DNA from: Enoplolaimus lenunculus
Taxonomy: Eukaryota; Nematoda; Enoplea; Enoplida; Thoracostomopsidae
NCBI GenBank assembly: GCA_030248215.1
Contig: JASANG010003235.1
Location: forward strand, 1-64,000
Direction of reading: 5' to 3'
Length of the DNA stretch: 64,000 bases
The notes under the pieces were generated by a model, which did no database searches, was not told where the DNA came from, and saw nothing but the letters and a program-made list of their open reading frames with translations. Positions 1 through 10,109 of this stretch are shown here, one piece after another; the stretch's first letter is position 1; every line of letters begins with the position of its first letter. The position numbers and the translations under genes were made by a program.

Positions 1-524
1 AAAGGTAAAAAATCGAGAAAACTCAAGTCACTTATAAGTGGAGCCTTTTTAAAACATCAATTGCGATTCGGTTTGTGACGTCTGTTTAAGAAAGTATCTA
101 ACAAAATTGGTCATCAAAACTCTGACAGCCATTATGTCGACACACAATGCTCTTATGAAATTCAATTAACTATGGTAATACAAAGCCATAGGAAAATTTA
201 ATACGTTTTGCAGAGAACTTCAATATACATTCATGGATTCCAAGCTAAATCTGTCTACATTTCAGATATAATTTCGCTTTGCATTCAAGAAAAGCATCTG
301 TTTTTTACAAAAAAATATTACAGAAATTTTGCTGTCCGCAACATGTTTCAGAAAAATTAATAATTAACATGATTTTGGCCGCTATTGTTTCTTAATACTT
401 TTCCAGGTTACATCAAGCGAATGTGCTGATCTAGTTTACCATACTTTTAATAGGAATATGAAACATATCCCTTTTTGCTCAAGTGCTGAGCATTTTTTCT
501 AGTTTTATATCGTGTGGTTATTAC

Positions 525-631
525 CGATATTTCGTCCAGTTGATCGTCATCAGTGCAACCAAACGTAAAATCTTCCTGTGGTTCTTTTTCGGCAATATTT
601 TCAGGTATAACATCTATAAATGCTAATATAT
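525..631 (-). CDS. bbs9: bbs9 exon 11 (last in window)
   Basis: It encodes an acidic linker, LAFIDVIPENIAEKEPQEDF and on to CTDDDQLDEIS. Its flanks are a TTGCAG acceptor and a GTAATA donor, and it starts in the phase left by exon 10. The segment has no clear family match; the call rests on splice sites, phase and open frame. No further exon was recognised in 1-524. Confidence 0.8.
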
Positions 632-3600
632 CTGCAATTTTTTTACATTAACTATAGGTGTAAACGGATAGTAAAGAATAGCAGGAATGAGAATATACGG
701 TAATACCATGTTATTAATACACAGTGATTATACATAAGTTTATTGTTTAACAATCTGAAAAATTTAGTTGAAAATTATATATTAGTTTCATAACTGTTTT
801 GCTAAACAGTCTGGGGTATATATTTCAGGTAGCTAAAATTACGAAAACGTTGGTAACGTAAAATTTTTGCTATTGTTATGTCTGACGCACCTGTGCTAGT
901 GGATTCAAGGAACACGAACCAGGCCTTGCCCACCACCCGGATCAATTTAAAATTTTTTCTTAATGAATCACTACTAAAACTGCGTTTGGCCTCTCGCTCG
1001 CTTGAATCTTAAATTTCAAAGGGACAAGCGACTGTTTTATTTAAAAAAACTAAATTTTACCGTCAGTTTGAAGGGTTTCGATTTTCGCTGTAAGTTCGCG
1101 TAATTCCGCGTGTTTCGCGTTGAAATCAACTTCACGCTTATCGGTTCGAGGCAGTCCATAAAATGCCGGGTCGGTGCCGAGATAGCAGCACTGGAGACGC
1201 CCGTCGGCGCACAGAACTGTTATCAAACTGTGTATTGAGCTGAAATCAAAAATAAATCTACAGTATTAAAAAGCTACAACACCCAACATACGTAATTTGA
1301 ATTTAATTCCAATCAAACTCAAACTAGTTTTAGGCAAATGCCGGCTACGACAATCGTAAAAAAACCCGTTTTTCATTTCCAGATTTAATCACTTAACCCC
1401 TTCTCACATTGAGTTGCCTATAGGCAACTCAGCGCAGTGTATATACGTTAAATAATATATATCGCACCGTGTTTAACTATAGCAACACGTATACATAGTA
1501 CTAAATCACCACAAGACGTGAGAGCCCCCTCGGGCACGAGCGTTAAGCTCCTAGCTGAGTGGTGACGGTATACGCCTCCCACTCCAGTCACTGGAGTTCG
1601 AATCCTAGCATAAAAATATGTCTCAGGGGAAATAGAAAATATTCATGTGAGGAACGGTTAAATTAAAATTATGTTTTAGTTTGAACAATTGTGTCAGCTA
1701 AGCGTAACGTCAAGCTTTACGTGTTAACCTTAAAATGCGTGGAGAAGCGTACGAGACTCCACCATATATTAAATATACGTAACAGTACAGTTCTAAGGTT
1801 ATGGCGGACTGATAAAGGCCGACTTACGTAAAATTAGCAACCCGAATAGCCACAGGTGCCCGATGGGCGTCCAATAGTCGAGCCGACCATACCAGCCTTG
1901 TGTCGCAATAAAACAGCAAAGTCCCGCAATGCGTTGCAATCACGTATTGTATCGAGTTTTCAGGAACTAAAAATATTAACACAAGATATAACTATTTGAC
2001 TTTCAATATTATTTGCCGGGCCAATGTATAAAACAGGGCCGGAACAGTAGTATAAGCTTATTCATACGACCAAGCTTAAGCCTAACCGTAAGTATTAACG
2101 CATACCCAAGCCGACGCATAAGAATAAGCCTTAGAAAAAATAGTCAAAAGCTTAAGCTTACTCTATTGCAGTCGTACAGAAAAACGTTCCGCCCTTGATC
2201 TTTAAATGTGCCATTTGTCATATAAACCCGAATCATGTCAAAGTGCCAACGTATAAAATGTTTCTAGAGTTGACGCGAAAGCTACATAGCATAGTGCTAT
2301 ATTTATTAATATACAGTAATTTTAACCAGTCTTAAAACAAAATTAATATTGTCGCCTTGGATTAAACAACTTATCTCGCTCTCTATACTTAAAATATCTA
2401 CCGTCCTGGTTGTATTCTATAGTGATCCGAATAAGCAAGAGGTCCATATTTTGGGCCCCGATCAATAGGAATCCGTATTCCTAATAAAAATCCGTAAGCG
2501 GATAGAGTCCCCAAACCCCAATTAGAGTCCATAATTGCAAACTACCGCTAATTGTACCGCATAAATGACTCCAGGACAAAATAAAGTTGAATTAGAAAAT
2601 TTAAAGCATACTTAAGTTCGATGGCGAATCCACGTGGGAGCCCACTCCGGCCGTGCCCCCCTAACAGCATCTCGACAAAAATTATATAGTGTCAATTGCT
2701 GTTCTACGCTGTTTATTTCTCTGTTTTATACACAATAGTATATGCACGCTTTAAAGTTTCTTGGCCCTGGAGTCATTTATGCGCTACAATTAGGGATAAT
2801 AGACATTTATGGACTCTAAACAAGGGTTTAAGGAGTCTACCCGCTTACGGATTCTTATTAGGGACACGGACTCCTATTAATTGGGACTCAAAATGTGGAC
2901 CCCCCTCTTATTTGGGTAACTACAGTATGGGTCAAAAATAAGTTTATTACCTGTGAAATTTTGCCCCCCCCCCATTTTGAGATTTTGGATCCGGCACTGC
3001 TTAAGTTTTGAAATTACATTCCTAAGGTTAACCCTGCATTATCGTTCAAGCTTGCAATAGCGAATATATCAGTAACGAAGGGCGGCTGTGGACGGTTTAA
3101 CAATAACAGTCCGTAACCGAATAACAAGGGGCACCCCGTGGGGAGGCCAAATAAATATTAGTCCCCTCTCTGATTCGGGTGACTACAGTAGTGTGGGTGA
3201 TATAACAACAATATAAGACGCTTACTGCAATCGATAATATCAAACAACAATGGCTCTGCGGTCAATTTGAGCATAAACTGAAGGTTTCCAGCTGGGTTGA
3301 AACAAAAGAACGAAATGTCCCCTGAAAAAATTGCCAATCTAAGTCGATATTTTCGTCACTCGACAACTGGTCAGCGGGCAACTTGTATCCGAAATTTCAT
3401 CCAATCAATAATTCGTCGTCCATCATATTGGTTGATTGTAGGCTTAGGTTTTGGATTACGCTTAGAAGTGTCCTTAGATGAACACGTAGGTTTTAGGACA
3501 CAGTTGGAGAACGAATCATTGTAGATTCTAAGGTACGCTAACTTCAAAATACCAAAGCCGCGGCTAGGGTATGCGAAGCTCTCTGTCCGCGTTATGGAGG

Positions 3601-6600
3601 GAAATGGCAGGTTATCAAGTAGGGGTTCCGCCTACAACAGCTTATCGTAAAACATAGGGTAACATTGCAAAGGAGCTATATCCACTGGTAAAAGAAAACA
3701 CGCGAGCGAAGCGAACGAGAAGCGAAATTTATGTGCCTAACAAACTTTAATAGAGCCGAAGATGTAAAAATTATTCGAACTCGCGTGGTGTATCGGATTT
3801 GCCGGACAAACTGACGAAAGGTGCTATAGCGATTTGAGAATACAACATACCCACTCCGAATTCGACTGAACCTTTCGTTCAGATAAAAGTTGACTTTTTA
3901 TCTAAAAAGTTTGAAAGTTTTTAAAGTGGGTAGGCTAACTAGTTTGCTTTTTTAACTCTATAAGTTCGTTCTACGCTTACCTAAAACACATATAAACGAC
4001 GCTGATGCTGTTTGTGACTGCAACACTTGTATTTGTTGCGCAGTTTCGCCAAGATTAATCGCCCAATCTGGCTAAAATTCAACAAAACGCTTCTCATGTA
4101 TCTAAACTCGGACCAATGTATAGTCGTGTCTCAAACGGCTATTTGCCACAGTTGACAACTGGCACGTCCCAAACGACATTTGCTGTTCGGGGCAACCAAA
4201 ACAATTACTGGAATGCATTTGCTGTTCGGGGCAACCCAAACAACTACTGGAATGCTAACAGATTTTGATTGGAGGATTATACAGGCTAAACAGCTGCTGA
4301 AACGCAAACTGTCAGTGATTGGTTGCTCAGGTTAAACGTAGGGTCGTAACAGTAGTAGTATAAGGATATTCGTAAGCCAAAACCTAAGCATAACCAAAAG
4401 AATGAGCTTATTCGTAAGCTAAAACTTAAACAAGAAAATTAGTCTAAAGCATACACTTATTTTGTTGCAGTTCCGTAGAAAACTTTCTGCCCCTGATTTT
4501 TACATGGGCCGTTGTGCTACACAGAGACTACATATGCGTATGCAGTTTGTATGTAGTGCACCCATGTGACAAAAATTCAACTTACGACCAACCGTTTTCC
4601 ACTCGTATTGGTATCTGTTTGATCTTTCGTTGCAGCATTAGACGCAACTGCAAGCGATTGATATCTGAAACATAATAAAAAATAGAAATATTATACAAAA
4701 TAGTAAACAATTTAACTTCACTTTTTAATGCAAAGATGTCGACCCGTAATGCAAAATAGTGCTATAAGTTGACATTTAATAATTTGGTTCATTTTCTTTA
4801 TGCTTTCATTCATCGGTCAGGGCCTATCCTTGTAGTGGATAGTTTTGACCTTGTCATTCTAAACGTCTAGGCTCCAGTGGAAAATTCTACGGTCTAAAAA
4901 ATTATTTGCTGCGATAAATCTTCTTGTCCGCTCTCAGTTAACAATTCTTGGTTGCAGGGCTGTCTTTGAAAATATTAGAAGATTAGTGTATCATTTTATT
5001 TTCTAAAGGTTACACCAACGGTAGATAATGCATGCTTTTAAGAGTATACAACTGTGTACATTCTGTGTAGTAAAAATGTACCCAGCACGCGTTGCGTTTT
5101 GTTCAACCCACCTTATTTACGGGGGGTGTTAGTTTTTCAAAAACGTGGTACTCATGTGACATTGACCCCCCTCAAAGGGACGGAAATACGGCGAAAACAC
5201 AACGCGTGATGATACATTTTGTACCATCCTACATAGTTACACACTCTTGTCTAAAAATGATCATCCACTCATGTTTACACTAATACGCCTGAATTGTTCT
5301 TTAAACCTTGTTTAAATTCGCTAAAACTGAGGATAGGCGCTACACACATCTGAGAATACCGCTCCTCTTGGAAGAGGCAACCGTCTGATGTATGTCATAC
5401 TTGTACGATTCAAGACGTCGTTTTGATGTGACAGTAACGAACGAATCAGAGGCGGCCACGTAAGCCAACGGCCCAGGGATTAAGAACCCAGGAAGAAATC
5501 GCGAAAATGCAAAGTTTTCTTGCTCGTAAACTGATAGAGCGCCATCCAGCGATTGAATGCAGACGAAGTCACGTCCTAAAAGTTATTATTAGTGTTTACT
5601 AGTCGAAGTGGTTGCAATATTTGCTACATAAACCTCTTCCAATAATTTAACAAACCCTAAATTTCTCGGTGTTAGCCTATTAGTTTGTTCTCCAATTTCA
5701 TATACTTTCTTTGTTGTTTTTGAATAGAAAACATATCTTATAGCAAATATATATTTAACATGTTTGTTACATATAAACTGAATGAAAAAGTCGAAAATTG
5801 TGTATACGTATAGAATTGTGTTTATATTAGTTACGTATGCCTCTATGAGTATTTGTTCTGTATTGGAACAGTGCCAAACAATACGTATGTCCAGCGTTCC
5901 AGCTTCAATAATAACTCAAGATCTCTCAAGGGTTATACAATTTAAGGACAGACGGAGCATCGTGCGTGCGGCTAATGTAAAGAACATGGCAGTAACAGTA
6001 GCATAAGCACATTACTAAGCCTAAGCCAAAGCGTAAGACTTAGTTTTAGCTTATTAGGCCTAGCGAAAAATTTCGCCTAAAACTTGAACCTACTCTAATG
6101 CTGTCCCAGAGAAAAACGTTCTGCGCCTGGGGCACGTGTGTAACGTGTTCCAGGCCTGACTAGAATAGTGAATAGTAGCAATAATTACTAACCGTGAACG
6201 TTTCCAAACGGCCCAGTGACCATATTATAAGCACTGCGTTCAAGTGAGTGGTCGTATGAAAATTTTAAATCGTACTGATTTAAATAGCGTGTTGCACCTT
6301 GGATTACTGAAATTTTAAATAAATTAAAATTTATAACTGTAGTGAACTATTCAATGTTGCTTTTAAGGTTGTAACTGTAGATTAAACATATTCCTATGCC
6401 GAAACCTAACCAAAAAATAAGGTCTAAAATTTAACCATATTCTTTTGCAGTACCACCAAAAAAGGACGGCTCTAAAAGTAGCATGAGCCGCTGAACCTTA
6501 GTACCTTACTGGATCAATTAATGTATGTTCCTAAAACTTCGGATGAAACATTAGTTTAATGGATATTTTAGGATTAGGAGTAAACAGTAATCGGTTCAAA

Positions 6601-9580
6601 TCTTGTTTGTCACCGTGGGAAAATGACAGAAAAAAATTCGCACGTATTTTGTAGACCTTACGCTTACGCATTATATTTAAAATTTGTGACTGGGAAAAAA
6701 TAGAAGAATGGAAACGGTCCCTCTGCAGAACTTTGCAACGAATCTTTCTTGCATATGTCAATAATGCCTAAATTTACCTCTAGGCCCATATTCTCAAATG
6801 CATATAGCACCTATCACCTGTTAGCAATCTTTTTTCAAACTGAACTGCTGAAAATCCAGATATCAAAATTTGCACAAGAGTAAACCGAACACATTAAATG
6901 TGCTAATTTCAAACCTCAACATTCCCTGGTTCGAAAGTTGCAAATCTTATTCCCAACTGGCCAATAGGTGCTGCACACATTCGAGAATACGGGATATAAA
7001 TTTAGTACATATGCGTATGCTTTAATTATTTTCAAGCGAAATTTTTGTTGTACTAAACGGCATTTTTATACCCAAATCGCCAAACACAAGCATTCACCTG
7101 TTATTCCGTAGATTACCAATTTTCGCGGATGCAATACTGCAATCTTTTGCGAATGCGAGCTTCTGAACGTAAAAAAATACAATTTTTATTGCAGGACTGA
7201 ATGCAAAACATTGCAGCCAAACTGTACATCGAGCATCAGATTCCTATATGTCGCCACAGCCACTGCGCAAAAATGGACTAATCACGTTACACTGTTCGGA
7301 TTTAGTGTATTATTTAGACCAATCAGGACCCGGGGCTGCGATAGCTGCTGATAGCGACAGCGACAACTGGGGCTGCGGTAATGACATAGAGCGGAGGTAC
7401 GGAAAATGGACCCCTAGGCATTGAACAAAAAATAGTTCATTTTATAGATATCAACGCGCTGAGTTCAACGGTGCCATTTTTGGCGCTACAGAGTCACTGG
7501 TTCAATAGTTATGGCCCTTTAAATTTTAACGTTTTACCATATATAACACACGTACAAGCAACAATCAAATTTGGGTAAGGAATAAACATGGTTAAGCTTA
7601 TATTTTACGAACATGTGACTGATAGATACTTTCTGTTCCAATCTGTGCGTGTTTGCACTATAATTTTGAGGGCCATAACTTCGGAATCGTTGGCTAGCTA
7701 CACTGTTAGTTTCCATTTGTAAGCACCTGGCAGGGAATATCAAACTGGATATAGGAAACTGACGAAATCTTTATGGGCATATAACCTGCTTGATTTTAGA
7801 GGTCAAAAAATCTCACTTGCTACGGTCGACCACAAAAACGTTTGCCCTTTCAAAGTAAATTCCTGGCTACATCCCTCCCAACCAAGTTCAACCCTGGCTT
7901 CAGTTTTAAAATTGCTGTTGAAACAAAATATTCATTTACCACAGAAAATTGGCTTTACAAATTTCAGACCTCTTCACCAACTCTGCGGGCCCGTAGCAAA
8001 TGGGGGGCTCAGCCCCGAGGAAAAACTTTGCCCATCCCCCTTGAAAATTTTCAACCTTGCATTGTAAGTCTTTAAACAATTGTATGCCACTGCTGAAACT
8101 ATTTAGACCCCCATAGCAAGGTGAGCTGGCTACCGGACTGCAACTAGAGGGTTATTTATGAATGGCAGGCTCAACTTTTCCTGATTTAAATAACGTACGT
8201 AAATGCTCCGACTGCAACTGCAATGATTGGATGTTTCAGTGATTGTTCAATCAACAGATGCTCGGGTTTGAAAGGATTGTTAATACGAGCTGCATTACGA
8301 TCTTGAACGTCGTGTTCAATTGATGGTGAAAACACCCGCAGTGTACCCGAATAGCTGCCGACCACTATTTCGTCTGAAATGCAAACACGAGCCTAAAGTG
8401 TCGCAACAATGAATAATCATTTTAAAAATGTCCTCATGTTATCTATGCGTGTACAAGCTATTCACACACGGCCAATAAAAATATTAAATGCTATTAAGGT
8501 TTAGGGTCTGGTATAGGTAACTGCTGCGATTTATTTCGGCTGGCGGTCCGACTCCGGCTCGCTTAGGCCCGCGGGCCCAAAATATGGGCCCGGGCCGGTT
8601 CCAACCCTGCTTATAAGTCATCGAAAACCTTTGTAAGTATTCTCCTCCTGAACAATGTTTAGCCCCCTAGCAAGGTGTATGAGGTGGCAATGGGTATGCA
8701 GAGGGCGTGAAACCGCTTGTCCGACCGATTTTCAAAACCAATACCTTGTATTTGGTGGATGCTGAAATTGGGTTTGGTTTCTCGCTCGCCTCGCTCGCAA
8801 GCATAATGATTTCTCATACTGTAAAGAAATTTTGACATCAAACGTTCGAAAACAGTTTTATTTTGAGAGATTTGAAATGTTTGTAGATGGGCCTTTGTGC
8901 CTATCATCGACTTTCAGTACTTGCTGCTTCGATGCATGGGTCAATACGTGGCTGTTCTCAATCTATGTATAGCAAATCAACCTTAAAATAATACTGTAAA
9001 CCTTAATTCAGTGCCCAAAAAAGCATAAGTAATGCCACACCTATCTTAAAACTAAGCAGGTACAGGTGTCCTTGTTACAACGAAGATTTTTTCATACGAA
9101 CCAAGCTAAAATTTGTTTTACCACCTGTCTAAAAAAGTTGCCGAAAATCAAACAGTTAAGGCGAACGATTGGTAAGAATTTCATCTGCTTGGATGAACGG
9201 TGTCTTGGAAACCACCATTACTCGTCTTCCCCTTTGCTTCGCTGGGCAATGTTACTTTCACGGCCGAAACTGTAGATGAAGCATATTCCTAAGACTAGGC
9301 GTTTGAAAAAAGTGTATTCCTAAGACTAAGCAAACAAAAAATATAGTATAAATTCTACACCTACACTTTTAGAGTCCCACCAAAAAAAGGGATGGCGCTA
9401 AAAATAACATGGGTCCCCGTTTGGGTTACAATAAAAATGCCAACCTGCATCGGTTTCTGACTTATTCAACACATTTCCGATCGCCATACAATGCGGTCCA
9501 AACTCTTCGTCGTCTCTGCCCGTAGGCGAAACTGCAGTGATCGTTGTCGACCACCAGTCTTTCACGTGAAACAGTGACAT
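525..9580 (-). CDS. bbs9: bbs9 (PTHB1), BBSome subunit, 5' half, 11 exons
   Basis: BBS9/PTHB1 is a core subunit of the BBSome, the coat complex that moves membrane proteins in and out of cilia. Eleven minus-strand exons join in one frame: 9445-9580, 8199-8373, 7098-7162, 6193-6306, 5401-5575, 4586-4664, 3981-4071, 3226-3291, 1828-1966, 1061-1239, 525-631. They total 1326 nt (442 codons) with no internal stop and matching phases at each junction. The protein starts MSLFHVKDWWST, like the vertebrate MSLFKARDWWST start, and carries the N-terminal beta-propeller signatures DEIVVGSYSGTLRVFSP, CIQSLDGALSVYEQENF, FLPGFLIPGPLAY and QCCYLGTDPAFYGLP. Vertebrate BBS9 is roughly 890 residues from memory, so the GAE, platform and C-terminal parts should lie left of base 1. 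Family resemblance was judged by eye. Confidence 0.93.
1061..1239 (-). CDS. bbs9: bbs9 exon 10
   Basis: It encodes SIHSLITVLCADGRLQCCYL and then GTDPAFYGLP, the diagnostic GxLQCxYLGTDP block of BBS9, followed by a helix-forming stretch. The acceptor is TTGATTTCAG and the donor GTAAAA. Confidence 0.95.
1500..1615 (+). repeat. tRNA-like SINE head
   Basis: The stretch holds a Pol III A-box-like TAGCTGAGTGG near 1555 and a B-box-like AGTTCGAATCC near 1596, spaced as in a tRNA but with no good cloverleaf. The leading part (AAGACGTGAGAGCCCC, GCGTTAAGCT) recurs at 28275-28320. This suggests a tRNA-derived SINE. Confidence 0.5.
1828..1966 (-). CDS. bbs9: bbs9 exon 9
   Basis: It encodes ENSIQYVIATHCGTLLFYCD and then APVAIRVANFT. 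The acceptor is ATATTTTTAG and the donor GTAAGT; it leaves in phase 2. Confidence 0.92.
2030..2198 (+). mobile_element. CCTAAG-hexamer MITE
   Basis: It starts CAGGGCCGGAACAGTAG, has an interior of TAAGCC-type hexamers, and ends AAAACGTTCCGCCCTTG. The two ends form an imperfect inverted repeat (CAGGG-S-CGGAAC). Confidence 0.7.
2619..2999 (+). mobile_element. hAT-like MITE (CARTGGCGGATCC family), nested copy
   Basis: It is bounded by a perfect 8-bp target duplication CTTAAGTT (2611-2618 and 3000-3007). Its ends resemble the 41670 copy. It carries a further inserted fragment at about 2740-2925. Confidence 0.85.
2740..2925 (-). mobile_element. Innermost fragment of the TA-flanked family
   Basis: This is a reverse-orientation half copy ending in CTACAG followed by TA. 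It is inserted in the hAT-like element at 2619-2999. Its left junction (CACAATAGTAT then GCACGCTTTAAAG) is shared with the 36659 copy. Confidence 0.75.
3226..3291 (-). CDS. bbs9: bbs9 exon 8 (probable)
   Basis: Weaker than its neighbours. It encodes AGNLQFMLKLTAEPLLFDII, aligned to NGQIRFMKKLDWSPSCFLPY. Phases 1 to 1 fit both neighbours. About ten residues expected before it (the ERNFFCLKD stretch of vertebrates) were not found, so a further small exon in 3292-3980 is possible. Confidence 0.72.
3981..4071 (-). CDS. bbs9: bbs9 exon 7
   Basis: It encodes PDWAINLGETAQQIQVLQ and ends SASFICVL. The acceptor is TGAATTTTAG and the donor GTAAGC; it leaves in phase 1. Confidence 0.9.
4177..4254. repeat. 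39-bp tandem duplication
   Basis: Two copies of a 39-bp unit starting CATTTGCTGTTCGGGGCAAC differ at two positions. They lie in bbs9 intron 6, upstream of exon 7 in + coordinates. Confidence 0.85.
4345..4495 (+). mobile_element. CCTAAG-hexamer MITE
   Basis: It has the same order of parts as the 2030 copy: a GGTCGTAACAGTAGTA start, hexamers, then TTCTGCCCCTG. It lies in bbs9 intron 6. Confidence 0.65.
4586..4664 (-). CDS. bbs9: bbs9 exon 6
   Basis: It encodes KYQSLAVASNAATKDQTD and ends SGKRLV. A GT seven bases earlier (GTTGGT) would break the frame with exon 7. The GTAAGT donor chosen here restores KRLV-PDWAINLGE, parallel to vertebrate KRLVVDWTLNIGE. Confidence 0.9.
5035..5285. repeat. Interspersed repeat (GTGTACATTCTGTGTA family)
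   Basis: It shares GTACATTCTGTGTA, CGCGTTGCGTTTT, TGACATTGACC and GATCATC-type blocks with 10325-10715. Parts also recur in inverse order at 61430-61555. No coding content; the class is unknown. Confidence 0.5.
5401..5575 (-). CDS. bbs9: bbs9 exon 5
   Basis: This is the best-conserved exon, encoding GRDFVCIQSLDGALSVYEQE and then FLPGFLIPGPLAY. The acceptor is AACTTTTAG and the donor GTATGA; the exon leaves in phase 2. Confidence 0.95.
5986..6133 (+). mobile_element. CCTAAG-hexamer MITE
   Basis: It starts near GGCAGTAACAGTAGCAT, has several CTAAGCC units, and ends GAAAAACGTTCTGCGCCTG. It lies in bbs9 intron 4. A degraded second copy follows at about 6375-6470. Confidence 0.65.
6193..6306 (-). 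CDS. bbs9: bbs9 exon 4
   Basis: It has acceptor AAATTTCAG and donor GTTAGT, phase 1 in and phase 1 out. It encodes LKFSYDHSLERSAYNMVTG and then PFGNVH, matching LMYEHNLQRTACNMTYGSFGG of the family. Confidence 0.91.
6784..6987. mobile_element. Inverted-repeat MITE (CCCATATTCTCAAATG family)
   Basis: The left end CCCATATTCTCAAATGC is mirrored on the right by CACACATTCGAGAATACGGG. The subterminal blocks AGCACCTATCAC and ATAGGTGCTG are also inverted. Related copies lie at 9637, 46825 and 51105, with a half copy near 52960. Confidence 0.75.
7098..7162 (-). CDS. bbs9: bbs9 exon 3
   Basis: A 65-nt exon with acceptor TTACGTTCAG and donor GTGAAT. It encodes SSHSQKIAVLHPRKLVIYG, equivalent to the LAVLHSRKLCVYSVSG stretch of vertebrate BBS9. 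Confidence 0.9.
7990..8138. mobile_element. hAT-like MITE (GGGCCCGTAGC family)
   Basis: It starts GGGCCCGTAGCAAATG and ends GAGCTGGCTACCGGACTG. Interior blocks GGCTCAGCCCCG and TTGTAAGTC recur in every copy of the family. Confidence 0.6.
8199..8373 (-). CDS. bbs9: bbs9 exon 2
   Basis: It has an ATTTCAG acceptor and a GTACGT donor, entering in phase 1 and leaving in phase 2. It encodes DEIVVGSYSGTLRVFSP and ends LKHPIIAVAVGAFT, the first propeller blade of BBS9. Confidence 0.92.
9262..9415 (+). mobile_element. Degraded CCTAAG-hexamer MITE next to bbs9 exon 1
   Basis: ATTCCTAAGACTA units and a terminal stretch CCACCAAAAAAAGGGATGG resemble the copy at 6375-6470. It lies about 30 bp inside bbs9 intron 1. 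Confidence 0.45.
9445..9580 (-). CDS. bbs9: bbs9 exon 1 (start codon)
   Basis: ATG is at 9580-9578. Residues 1-46 read MSLFHVKDWWSTTITAVSPT and onward to NVLNKSETDA. The donor follows GCAG and leaves phase 1. The start is chosen because it matches the conserved BBS9 N-terminus; an upstream in-frame ATG (MQFLHE) lacks that match. Confidence 0.9.
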
Positions 9581-10011
9581 TTCGTGCAAAAATTGCAAAT
9601 ATTTTCAAATTTAACGATTAAATTAAGGAGATGTATTCTCAAATGTGTGTAGCACCTGTCATCAGTTAATAATTGGATTTTAAAACAAGCGAACCACGGC
9701 AGGTACAAACTGAGTTCACAAGTAGAATCAATAAAATTCGAGTACTACAAATTTCGAAATTCTGAATTTTCCGGTTCGAAATTTATAGGATCGATTACCA
9801 CTTTTGACACGAGCTATATCCATTTGAGAATGTGGGCATAGAAATTAAAAACTAATTTCATAACTTCCAAAAAATTCATTTCAATCCGCGAAGTTCAATA
9901 TTAGTCCGTAGTAGCCAAAATGTTCAACGGGATTCGTTTCCAGCGGACACATGTTAATTTCGAATAATTTCCAGCCCAAATCAAAATATTCTCAGTCGTT
10001 CACTCGAAAAC
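9581..10011. promoter_or_regulatory. Head-to-head intergenic gap, candidate bidirectional promoter
   Basis: 431 bp separate the bbs9 start codon (minus strand) from a candidate start codon on the plus strand at 10012. Most of it (9637-9836) is a MITE copy, leaving about 50 and 175 bp of other sequence. No TATA box or known site was recognised. The shared-promoter role is inferred from geometry only. Confidence 0.4.
9637..9836. mobile_element. Inverted-repeat MITE (TATTCTCAAATG family)
   Basis: Its left end TATTCTCAAATGTGTGTAGC and its right end CATTTGAGAATGTGGGC match the 6784 copy in reverse and forward order. It sits between bbs9 and the candidate gene at 10012. Confidence 0.7.
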
Positions 10012-10109
10012 ATGCTGTCCCTTTTTAGAGGTCTCCATCCCAAAAACAACCCTGCTTCGGGGCAGAACTTGAACGGCAAAACGGTCTCCACCCTCACTGT
10101 TTTGATTTC
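10012..10109 (+). CDS. Candidate first coding exon
   Basis: The ATG opens MLSLFRGLHPKNNPASGQ and runs to TVSTLTVLIS before a consensus GTAAGT donor. It is head to head with bbs9. Product unknown. Confidence 0.45.

Larger units (their letters stand above)
2417..3188 (+). mobile_element. TA-flanked inverted-repeat element, interrupted by a hAT-like insertion
   Basis: The ends read CTATAGTGATCC and GGTGACTACAG. Left half 2417-2618 and right half 3000-3188 are in the same orientation as the full copy at 16136. They are split by the element at 2619-2999. It lies within bbs9 introns 8 and 9, and no coding capacity is seen. Confidence 0.8.

Noticed and set aside
1-524. A twelfth bbs9 exon
   Set aside because: I searched the minus strand for an acceptor-flanked open segment in the needed phase and found none I could support.
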